Of a DNA stretch of 64,000 bases, positions 10,785-20,384 are shown piece after piece. The notes beneath the pieces were generated by a model that was given only the letters and a program-made list of their open reading frames with translations, was not told the origin of the DNA and searched no databases. The stretch is from Synanceia verrucosa (lineage: Eukaryota; Chordata; Actinopteri; Perciformes; Synanceiidae): NCBI GenBank assembly GCA_029721515.1, contig CM056569.1, forward strand, positions 14,178,507 to 14,242,506. Direction: 5' to 3'. The position numbers and the translations under genes were made by a program. Numbering within the stretch: the stretch's first letter is position 1; the number at the start of each line of letters is the position of its first letter.

Positions 10785-12722
10785 CCTAAGGGTTTTCACA
10801 TGTTCTAAAGACAGAGAGAGAAAAGCTCCTTGATTGCTGCATTTCTCTTCTTATTTCAGATGAGTGGGCGCTGGCTGGATTAGATGGAAAAACAAGGTGT
10901 GTGTGATGTAACTGAATGTAATGTTGTGAGGAGAACTGCAGAGTCTTTGAACAAAGAATCTCTTTTCTCTGTCAACTACATTTTATCCCACTTCTTTCTC
11001 TTTTTTCACCCCCACACCTCAATTTATGGCTTCCTTTGTTTTCTTTCCATAAAAACAATCTTTCTCAGGTACTCATAACATTTACTTTTTCAATGTATAT
11101 GATTCCTTTTTCGGTCTTAAACTATATTTCAATGCCTCTTACATTTCACTGGGTAATGGGATGCACCAAAGAGCTGCGACATGCATCTTACATGCACTGT
11201 CTCTAAATATTTTAGGTCCAGCTTGATGAATCGACTTTAAAGGCCTGGTCACTCCAGCATTTAAATCAAATTTTGCAGAAAAATCAATTGATTCCGATAG
11301 AATTGGCCTGATAAGTGGATGCTGAGGTTTAAGAAGAACTGTAGAGGCTAAAATGGAGGAAGCTGTTGGCTCATTAGCTGTTGCACTTTCTGGTTTGATT
11401 CGACTTCCACTGTTGGAGCTCCACAAAACACTGCAGACAGTAATGACTCAGAAGTCTGTTGAGAAAACTGTGGTCACCTTGCATCCTGTTAGCAGTTAGC
11501 TACTGAGTTTGGATCCCGTTATTCATGTTCAATGTTGAGATCGTGGCTCAGTACAAAGAAAATGGAAAGATTCCTGTCAGGCTAGTTAGCAGTTAGCTCG
11601 CCAGATCTGTAACAGTACTATGAGCATTATCATTTTTTCGTATATTTTGGCCAAAGTGAAACATCACATGATACTGTATAGCTGAAGGTTTAATTGTGCT
11701 ACCTTCTGGTGTGACCAGGCTTCAGAAAAGGATGGGATGTTATATGTTAGAATAACATTTTGTTTTTCTTGTATTCTACTAAGATTTGAGATTTGTTTCA
11801 ATATATGAGAAATCCTTTTTAGAGTTGTTGTTTTTGTACCTGGGCATTTTGGGTTTTCATGTTTGGAGTGTTAAGGTAGGCCCTTTTTGAAAAATAGAGA
11901 TTTAAAAAAAAATAAATAACCCTATCCATGGAGATATGAGGAAGCAAATATATACTGACTGAACAAAAAGCGACACCCAGAAGTCACGACTAAGTCAAGG
12001 TACTTAACTGTCCCACAAAGGGTCCATCACATCTGGTTGCACATCACGTGAGCGTGTCCATTAACTTCTCAGTTGTGTGTGTCTCTTTTTTTTGGATATC
12101 TGATAATTGTCCCTGTCTCCTCTGCTCGGTTGGTCTTTTTTAATGAGCTTGTGTGTGTGTTCATGGAGAGAGCAGCAAGCAGAGACACACTGAATCCTCC
12201 CCTCAGTGGGAGTGTGTGTTAGTCGCTGGGTCCTATCGTTTCCCACCAGACGGCAGTCATCCACAGGGGGACGGATGGTCCTTTTGAAGAGGGAAGATGG
12301 GCCTTGCGGGGCCTGGACAGCTGCTTCCTTCTCTTGCTGTCTTTCTCTGCTTATTTTTTCTGCCTTTTCCCCTACTCTTTAGTTTTCTCTGTCTTTTATT
12401 ATTCCCTCCATCTATCCTAGCATCCAGATCTCTCCTCCTTCTTTTAGTGCTGGAGGTCCAGAGCAACAAAACACTCTCTGGTACTAGTCCAGCCGTATGT
12501 TTACACTCTGTACGCTGATTTACTGTGCAGACAGTGAAATGATGTAGAGACAACTAGTACAACCAGACAAGCATTAATATTCTCCATTACTTGCTTATTT
12601 TAGCCTAAATGGGACATGTCACACTCACATATTCAGTTTTTTTTTTTACTAGAACATGTTTACATGCTTTAATGTTCAACACATTACTTTCCTTCATACC
12701 TGTATTCATCCTGAAACGCTCA
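10418..12722 (+). other. 3' UTR / downstream flank of the MB21D2-like gene
   Basis: Non-coding after the stop. A (TG)n tract with a CGCGCGC end lies at 10744-10786. An AATAAA hexamer occurs at 11911-11916 within an A-rich run, and another at 14212-14217. Either could be a polyadenylation signal, but the sequence alone does not decide. Two similar GTTAGCAGTTAGCT motifs occur near 11488 and 11585. Nothing else is recognisable. Confidence 0.4.
10744..10786. repeat. (TG)n microsatellite
   Basis: About 19 GT units followed by GCGCGCGC, a classic alternating purine-pyrimidine tract in the probable 3' UTR. Confidence 0.95.
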
Positions 12723-13006
12723 CAGGGTTCCCATGTGTCATTGAAAACCTGGAAAATGATTGACCAAATTTCCAGTCATGGAAAACATGGAAAATGAGAA
12801 AACAGGGGAAATGTCCTGGAAACAGTTAAGTTATCCTGGAAAATTATTTATGGAAACAGGTTAAGAGTTGCATTCGCTCACAAGGCATGGGGAAGATAAA
12901 TAATTTCCCAGGATAACTTAACCGTTTCCAGGACATTTGACCTTTTTTCCCTCATTTTCCATTAGTCAATCATTTGTCGGGTTTTCCAGGAAGCGTGGGA
13001 ACCCTG
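12723..13006. mobile_element. Foldback (hAT-like) MITE with ~115-130 bp arms
   Basis: The left arm begins CAGGGTTCCCA and continues AAAACCTGGAAAATGATTGA, GGAAAATGAG and AATGTCCTGGAAAC.GTTAAG to about 12851. The reverse complement of 12894-13006 shows the same blocks in the same order (CAGGGTTCCCACG, GGAAAACC, AATGATTGACTAATGGAAAATGAG, AATGTCCTGGAAACGGTTAAG). The unpaired loop is about 40 bp. CAGGG ends are typical of hAT elements (family knowledge). No clean 8-bp target duplication is seen. There is no coding capacity, so the element is non-autonomous. Confidence 0.85.
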
Positions 13007-13048
13007 GCTTAGTTTTAGCACCTGTCTCTTTAAGACCCCTTCTTTAAA

Positions 13049-13078
13049 AAATTTATATATATATATATATATATATAT
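13049..13078. repeat. (TA)n microsatellite
   Basis: About 13 TA units, 40 bp after the foldback element. Confidence 0.9.
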
Positions 13079-14350
13079 GGTGCATCTTTGCAAACGTAGC
13101 TCTGAAGGTACCAGAATGTGTGCACTGAAAAAGAGTTTTTCATGTTATCAGTTTGATCTGATGGGCTTTACTAAGCACTGAAATGCTGCCAGTTTATAAA
13201 ACGCTACAAAGCACACTTTATGGTTCCACTTTATGTAGAGATCAAGGTTAATGGGGATTATTTTCCCTTCACACAAGCTGTATGAACATTTCTCATGTTG
13301 CATCTGCTCTCAAAGTCTGGTCTACAAATTTTATGTGCTTTCTACTGAATGATTTTTTAACAGCACCTGTCTGTACTGGTGTGTGTGTGACTGACTGTGT
13401 GAATTGAGGAAAACCAAAGCTTGTTGTTGAGGTCGTGGTGCAGAATGTCAAAGTTGTGTTTTCAGCACTTTTTCAAGACAGGCTCAAATTGTAGTTTTGA
13501 ATAGTCCTAAAGAAATGTCTATTTACTGGGGAGCACTAGCTGGTGTAAAGGCACTTCCTCTTTCCTCTGTAGTGCTTGAAGTGTAAAATATGGGCTGTCT
13601 CACTTTGTACCTTAAGGGGCCTAGTTAGAGATTACAAGACACTGGAAACAATCGAGGTTTTTCCAGAGTTGTACACATGAACATGAAATCCTGTAGTGTC
13701 ACTTTCTAGATATGCAATCCAGCCCCCTGTGGAAAGCTCCAGTCTTCTGAACTGAGGTTGTGATTCTGTCTCTGCTGTCCAGGGATTGCACGAAACACAC
13801 GAACATCGCTCCGCTCTGTGCTAATATATTTATAATCACAACTGATTTTGTGCTGAAACTTCTGATGATGCTGTTTAAGACTCAGTCAGCCTCTGTGGAT
13901 AAACAACTGACAAAATCCAATGAATGTATCCCCCATATCACACTAATCTGCTCCCCGCTTGAGGACACATCAAATCTAATTTCTCACCACTGTCTGCACT
14001 GATGTACTCCGCTCTGCACTCAAGTGCTCAGATAAGAGTCTGAACTGAATCACTGCACACTTTGAGAAAGTGAATTTCATATCTTGTTCTTTCTTCTTCT
14101 TTTTTTTTAATAAGTGCAAATTATTTTCTCTGTACTATATCATGACTGATTTGCTGTATTTATTATTACTGTTATTTTCTGGGGTTTATATTGATTCAAG
14201 CTTTAGCATGAAATAAATCACTACATTTCAAATCACATCAATTACATGTGTGATTATATTTAATGATCTCGCTGTTTTAAGGAGAAGACGTTAAAGGAAA
14301 ACTGCTTTTGTCAGATCAGGTTTTGTTTGAGCTGCAAACCCATGTTGAGT

Positions 14351-14365
14351 CCAACAGAGGGCGCT
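14351..14365 (+). promoter_or_regulatory. CTCF-like core motif (imperfect)
   Basis: CCAACAGAGGGCGCT fits 13 of 15 positions of the vertebrate CTCF core CCASYAGRKGGCRSC. The mismatches are the fourth and last bases. Binding is inference only. Confidence 0.35.
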
Positions 14366-14586
14366 CTAAGACTGTAAAATTGTGCCTTTCTTCTGATTTA
14401 AATTTATATTCTATTAAGTAGAGGATCATTGTTTTCTGCTTTTCCATAATGTATATATATTTATTTTTTTGGTTAATTTTTTACCATTACCATTTAATAT
14501 GGAGTCCAGTCTGGGTTTAAATCTTTTTTTTCTTATTTTAGACTGTTACTTTGTTTTTGTTTTTAGGTCCTACTTATTTTTATTTT

Positions 14587-14630
14587 GACCCTATGTGAGG
14601 ATAAGTGGTAGAAAATGGATGGATGGATGA
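14587..14630 (+). mobile_element. SINE 3'-tail fragment
   Basis: GACCCTATGTGAGGATAAGTGGTAGAAA followed by (TGGA)n is the 3' end of the same SINE family seen complete at 41728-42091. It is heavily 5'-truncated. Confidence 0.75.
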
Positions 14631-16526
14631 ATAGTTATAAATGAGATGTTTTTATTCTTAACTAATAAGAGCATATCAAAGAAGTGAAAACACTGACACA
14701 GTGAAAGGACTCATTGGTAGTGATGTGATGAAGGTTAAGAGGATTATCACCAAACTCTGCAGCTTCCTCTCTTTATAAAGCTCCAGAGTGAGTTTCAGAT
14801 CATTGTTTATCTGTCTGTCTCATGAAAAACAGCAGCCAGACAGTGAATATTCAGTGTACATGTACCAGGTGGTTAGAAACATGACTCGACATGATCAATA
14901 ATGTTTGTCTGTAACTTCTGGAAGGTGTTTGCCATCACCTAACCAGTGCAGAGAGCCCTGATTTCAACACACAGAGTGACCTCACCCTCTGCTCCTCTGT
15001 ATCTTTACATAGACAAAAGTTGTTTACTACAATATTAATAGTCCAGATATCGTGTAGAGGGATACACTAGAGGGACTTGATCACGGCACAGTTCCATAAA
15101 AACATATAAAACATATTTTTACTGGTACTGCCAACACATTCACGTGTCTCCATCTTTCCTGCATGTGTCCACGTCAGTGCCAGTAATTGTGACCAGATCT
15201 CCTCAGTAAATAGGCCACTGTAACCTCAGCCCTCAGGCAGTCAGTGTGTGTAACTCCATAACACCGTCTGTCCATCACTGAGAAACTGGGGCTGAACAAA
15301 GACATGTGTTCACCTGACGCACACAGCAGTAACAGTAGTGGACTCACCTGTCATCCTGCTCACATCCTTCATCAAGCCGTTCATCTGTGTGTCCTAAACT
15401 TGTCTTCAGAGTCAGGAAAGAAAAAGCTCAGTGGATCATAAATCTATAACCTCGACCTAGAAGCGTTTAGGCAGAGGAGCTCCTTAACGCTTCACTTACC
15501 TGATGGAGGTCACACAAACTGTAGCTGTGTGTGTTTATGTGAGACCCAAACACCCACAGGGGTATAATCCCTGTTAGTTAGTGGTTACTGGTCAGTGCAC
15601 ACACACACACACTTTATTGTTTAATATTCACATCTTGCCTTCCTTCCTCGCCATCGTAGCCTCTGAGTGTGTTAAACTTGTCCCAGTGCCAGCGTGCATT
15701 AATCTCCATTACTGAGTCACGTGTTGTAAGAGTTTGGAGGAGGCATAAAGGGAGGGTGCTCTGCAGCGTTTTCATGCTGATCACACGTTTGTGGGTGTCT
15801 CCCCACCTTTTACCCTTGTGCAGCTTCAGCTGGTCCATTCTAGCTGAGCTGCAAAAGCACACGTCGTCCTAACGGCCTCGTCATAGCTGGCTGTAAATCT
15901 CACATCATTAAGCCGATGGTTCTGCGCTCCTGCTTGACTGATGCACGTTGAAGCCATTGTAAAAGTCATGATTAACACGCTCTTTTCACCATGTTACTGC
16001 TTGTGTAGCTGCTGTACTATTAGCTGCTGCATGTTCGTCACATGACATCCAATCGAACTGTTCAGTCTCTAGCAGCAGGTCTGTTATTACATTATAGTAT
16101 TCAGCGTTTGGTTAGAAAGTCTAAAAGCATCCTTGGTTGATTTTTCTGGAAAAGACACCTTTTTATAGCAAACATTATAAAGGACCACTGTAAAGGACTG
16201 GGGAGGTCTATAAGCAAAAATGGAATTGAAAATTAATAACGTTTTCAATAGTGTATAAGCTACGGAAGCCCTAAGAGGCCAAGGTTATCTTTTTTAACAC
16301 CATTTTCTGGCACTAACGGCTTCTTTTTCTCTTGATCTCTGGAAAACAAAGCTGTGTTTTCTCGTGATAATGACTTAATATTGTCAGTTAAAATATTGTC
16401 AGATTATGAGTGCAGATTCAAACTTCCTGAATCAATAAATCAAATCCACTATGATTTAAAGATGGAAATGATGCATTTCTGCAATGTTGAGGCACGTAAT
16501 GAGCTACAACCATACTTTAAAGAAAC

Positions 16527-16975
16527 GATGAGTCCCCGGTGCTCCACGGAAAACATTGCTCCTGAGGAGACAGTGGAGGGACCGTGCAACACCAGAACAA
16601 AAAGTTCAATAACTTATAATGTAGAGGTCACTGATTATCTTTCATACTAATGTTGCACTTAGTAGACGGTCCCTCCACTGTCTCCTCAGCTCAGACACAT
16701 CCCACCTCATGTCGCTGATGTTACAACACAGATTTTGATTTCTTGTAACTTTTTATGGATTATTGTTGATTTTTAAGGGAGTAATATTCAATAACGTATA
16801 CACATTTTTACTTTCAGTGAGCACAAGATTCTAGTGTCTGAGCTGAATTTGGTGATGCTACAGTTTATAATGTAGAAGAAATTGAACATTTTTCCTTCTG
16901 GTATTGCACTTTGCAGACGGTCCCTGCTCTGTCTCCTCAGGAGCAATGTTTTCTGTGGTGCACCGAGGACGCATC
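16527..16975. repeat. Foldback structure with 59-bp arms and internal direct repeats
   Basis: 16527-16585 (GATGAGTCCCCGGTGC... ending GGGACCGT) is repeated inverted at 16917-16975. The shared blocks are AACATTGCTCCTGAGGAGAC and GGGACCGT. A second, inner inverted copy of CTGAGGAGACAGTGGAGGGA lies at 16668-16689. The stretches 16613-16689 and 16864-16940 are direct repeats of each other (TTATAATGTAGA ... TTGCACTT..AGACGGTCCCT ... GTCTCCTCAG). No frame here is coding in a recognisable way. It is probably a non-autonomous DNA element or a nested duplication. Confidence 0.75.
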
Positions 16976-17698
16976 ATTTCAATAAAAATACTCTATCTTT
17001 CTAACTTTACTGAAGTAAAAAATTGTGACTCTTATTCTCGTAAAATGATGAATTTAATCTTGTAAAATTATGACTTTATTCTTGTAAATTTAACTTTATT
17101 TTAGTAAATAACTTTATTTTCGTAATCTGTGATTTTTTTTCTCTATGTAGCGTTCTACTCTGAACTTTATTCATTGAATGGTAAAAGTGAGACCTTATTG
17201 GACTGAAACTTTTTTGGACTCGTGGCTTTAGCTCCACGTCCTATCAAAGGTCAGCTCCGCTGTAAATTCTTTTGGACACCTGGGGCCTCCGCCAATGTTG
17301 TGGCACGTCTGAGCTGCGGTTCTGATTTAATGCTGTGAAATATCAGCGGGTCACATTTTCATCTGCTGTGCGTGCTAAGCTAAAAGTAATCTCCTTCATT
17401 GTGTAACGTATGAATGCCTTACATAAATGAGGCCCCATATGTTTGGCTCTAAACCAGAGCAGAGATGCCAAAATGATTTTTGCGCTCATTGATTTTTGAC
17501 ACCGCACACAGTCGATACTGTTGACTTTGTGTGCCGGCCAGAAAAAAATCCTCCAGCCTCAAGTTTCCAGACTCCACAAGACGAAAACACACACAGAGAG
17601 TCTTTGGCTGAGTCCTCCTCAGTGATTCCCTGCTGTTCTTGACAGAAACACTTTTTATCTGTTGGGGTTGTCGTTAGTTTGGGACTGTCATCAAGTTT

Positions 17699-17720
17699 TC
17701 TGTGTGTGTGTGTGTGTGTG
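17699..17720. repeat. (TG)11 microsatellite
   Basis: A short pure TG tract at the edge of the GGGGACA repeat. Confidence 0.95.
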
Positions 17721-17739
17721 AGCGGGTATTACTAATGGT

Positions 17740-17985
17740 TATGGGGACATAAATCTGTTCACACAGTCACATTGTGGGGACTCACCGTCCTTATGGGGAC
17801 AAAATGCAGGTCTCCATAATGTAAACTGTTACATTTTAGGCTGAAGACTTGGAGGACATTTAATGTTAGTGTAAGGTTAGACTTTGGTTAGGGTTAGGAT
17901 TAGGATTACATGGGTAGTGGATATGGTTAGGGTCAAGGGAAGTGTCTAGGAAATGAATGTAAGTCAATGTAATGTCCCCACAATA
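17740..17985. repeat. Fish 'GGGGAC' interspersed repeat with TTAGGG-like core
   Basis: It begins with TATGGGGACATAAA, has ATTGTGGGGACTCACC and CTTATGGGGACAAAAT, then a core of GGTTAGGGTTAGGATTAGGATT (17887-17908) and GGTTAGGGTCAAGG. It ends with AATGTCCCCACAAT, an inverted form of the start. I recognise this layout from other teleost repeats but cannot name the family. Confidence 0.6.
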
Positions 17986-18079
17986 CACAAATACACAACA
18001 CAATTTTTGCAAAATCTTTTATTATAGCCTATTGGATGAGACTCTTCCTCTCCTATGATGTCACCACCTCTCTCTTTGT

Positions 18080-18211
18080 GTGTGTGTGTATATATGTACG
18101 TATACATATATACGTATATATATATACATATACATGATATATATGTATATATATATATATACATATGTATACGTATATGTATATATATGTGTATATGTAT
18201 ATATATGTATA

Positions 18212-18291
<80 letters not shown>
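18080..18291. repeat. Compound (TG)(TATG)(TACA)(TA) microsatellite
   Basis: About 210 bp of alternating T/A/G/C dinucleotides ending in a pure (TA) run of about 74 bp. The Tc1 element at 18292 sits directly in it, and the same microsatellite resumes on the other side (19898 onwards). Several apparent 60-100-residue YIYIYI frames here are artefacts. Confidence 0.97.
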
Positions 18292-18294
<3 letters not shown>

Positions 18295-19897
18295 TCATGG
18301 AAAAAATTATTAGACCACCCTTGTTTTCTTCAATTTCTTGTTCATTCTAATATCTGGTACCACTAAACGTATAATACAATGAACACAACAAAAATGCAGC
18401 TGGTCACATAATACTTTATGTCCTATTTGACATTCTTAAGCTTAATTGATTCCCAGGGTATATAAGAGGCCATTTCATGTCACAAGCAGCACTGCACATG
18501 CAAAGGCCTAGAGTGGTTTCCTGCTTACATTCAAGCCGTAGCACAACTCAGAAGTTGTCAGCTCTCACATAATGCCTAAAACAAAAGAATTATGTGAAGC
18601 AACAAAGGCAGCCATCTTGGCACTGCTGGAAATTGGCATGAGTGAGAGACAGGTAGCGAAAAAAACTGAAGATCTCCAAGACAGCCGTTCATTCCAACAA
18701 AAAAAAAACAAGCTGAACATGGCACTACCAAATTGCTACCTGGCCGTGGCAGGAAACGTCTTTCTACCCCACGAGATGACCGTGCATTCATCCGTTCCTG
18801 TGTCAGGAATCGTCGTCAGACCTCCAGGGACCTTAAAAATGAGTGGGCACTGTCGAAATGTGACTTGCTCGGCAAGGACAGTTCGAAACCGACTTGTTGA
18901 AGCTGGTTTGAAGTCACACAGAGCACGCAAGAAGCCCTTCATCAATGAAAGGCAGAGGAAGGCCCGGTTACTCTTTGCTCGAGACCACAAGGATTGGACT
19001 GTTGATGATTGGGCTAAGGTTCTCTTCAGTGATGAATCCAATTTTGAATTGATGCCCACTCCAGCCAACTTACTGGTTAGGAGGAAGCCTGGAGAAGCTT
19101 ACAACCCAGACTGTCTTGCCCCTACAGTAAAACATGGTGTGGATCAGTCATGATCTGGGGTTGTTTCAGTCTGAGTGGAACAGGGCAAATGCAATTGTGT
19201 GAAGACCGAATGAACCAGGTCAAGTACAGGACTACCCTTGAAAACAGTCTTCTTCCATCAGCTGGAAAACTCTTTCCTGCCTCGAATGACTGGATTTTCC
19301 AACAAGACAATGCCCCTTGCCACACGGCAAGGTCAGTTAAAGCCTGGATGGAGAACCACAACATTCGCACCATGCCTTGGCCTGCTCAATCACCAGATCT
19401 TAATCCAATTGAAAACCTGTGGAAAATCATCAAACTCAAAATGGAGAACCACAAGCCCAAAAACAAAGAAAATTTGTTTGAATTTGTCCAACAGGAATGG
19501 GCTGCTGTGACAGCAGAACAATGTCAGAAGCTGGTGGAGAGCATGCCAAGACGCATGGCTGCAGTCATCAAAAACAATGGTTATGCAATCAAGTATTAAC
19601 TCTTGTGTGTATCATGTGTTTAAAGTAAACAGAAAAGAAAACATGGAATGCTTAAAAGTAGTGTTTTTGGCGGTACAATGCCATAGCTATTGATGTAAGA
19701 ATTTAAGTAATTTTGGTTATTATCAAGAAAACCATGGAAAATGAATAATCCTTAGTTCTTAAATTAAACTCTCATGAGCTATTTTTGTTGTTATCATTAT
19801 AATTGTCCAAACAAATGTACCTTTAGTTGAGCCAGGCATTAAAATGAACAAGAAATTGAAGAAAACAAGGGTGGTCTAATAATTTTTTCCATGACTG
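18292..19897 (+). mobile_element. Tc1/mariner transposon, full length, defective
   Basis: It is bounded by TA on both sides (18290-18291 and 19898-19899). The terminal inverted repeats are perfect for 55 bp (18292-18346 and 19843-19897), starting CAGTCATGGAAAAAATTATT. Weaker similarity continues inward for roughly 60 bp more (ACTAAA, then ACAACAAAAAT blocks). The 1606-bp length, CAGT ends and TA target site are typical of Tc1-type elements. It inserted into a TA/TG microsatellite. Identical ends suggest recent mobility, probably driven in trans, because its own transposase frame is broken. Confidence 0.97.
18572..19599 (+). pseudogene. Tc1-type DD34E transposase, frameshifted
   Basis: The start ATG at 18572 opens MPKTKELCEATKAAILALLE, a PAIRED-like helix-turn-helix. 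At the seven-A run 18659-18665 the frame slips: KLKISKTAVHS continues in another frame. It returns by about 18885 (ARTVRNRLVEAGLKSHRARK). VLFSDESNFE carries the first catalytic Asp (19031). At about 19135-19142 one base is missing where VKHGGGSVMIWGCFS is expected, moving the C-terminal half to another frame. QQDNAPCHTA has the second Asp (19306) and SPDLNPIENLW the Glu (19411), 34 residues apart. The end is KNNGYAIKY before TAA. The three catalytic residues are intact but the reading frame is broken at least three times, so no complete protein can be made. It belongs to the same broad group as Sleeping Beauty-like fish transposases (family knowledge). Confidence 0.95.
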
Positions 19898-19917
19898 TAT
19901 ATATATACATATATGTG

Positions 19918-19967
<50 letters not shown>
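19898..19967. repeat. (TA)/(TG)n microsatellite, right flank of the Tc1 element
   Basis: TATATACATATATG followed by about 23 TG units. It is the continuation of the microsatellite split by the transposon. Confidence 0.95.
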
Positions 19968-19969
<2 letters not shown>

Positions 19970-20099
19970 CAATGACATCACTGTCGATTGTAATGCTGGC
20001 AGTCATGTCTGTCATTGGACACAATTACTTTTATTGATCAACATCTCTCCTTTGCTCTCTCTTTAAACTTTGCAGACGTTGCTGTTGGCAATAGATGTA

Positions 20100-20101
<2 letters not shown>

Positions 20102-20161
<60 letters not shown>
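20102..20161. repeat. (TG)30 microsatellite
   Basis: A pure TG run of about 60 bp followed by a short GA tract. Confidence 0.97.
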
Positions 20162-20162
<1 letters not shown>

Positions 20163-20317
20163 GGAGAGAGAGCGAGAAAGGAGAGCCTCACCTGTTGTTT
20201 TATTATTTATAGATCCTTCTTCTACAGCAGCAGGACACTTTCATTAATAAGTGTTACTATTTCACGTCAGATGAAGGCTTCAGGATTCTTCTGGCGACAC
20301 AAGGACAAACGTCTATG

Positions 20318-20341
20318 CTGTGTGTGCGTGTGTGTGTGTGC

Positions 20342-20380
<39 letters not shown>

Positions 20381-20384
20381 GAGA
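20318..20384. repeat. (TG)n(GA)n compound microsatellite
   Basis: TG repeat with CG interruptions followed by (GA)10. Confidence 0.95.

Larger units (their letters stand above)
13079..16526. other. Intergenic interval without recognisable genes
   Basis: No coding or RNA gene is supported. It contains a CTCF-like motif (14351-14365), a SINE tail fragment (14587-14630) and a TG-poor, AT-rich stretch at 14390-14600. Confidence 0.5.

Noticed and set aside
17887..17908. Interstitial telomere (TTAGGG)n
   Set aside because: Only one perfect TTAGGG unit, with degenerate neighbours inside a larger dispersed repeat.
18053..18366. Tyr/Ile-repeat peptides on both strands
   Set aside because: Translation of a TA/TG microsatellite, not protein coding.
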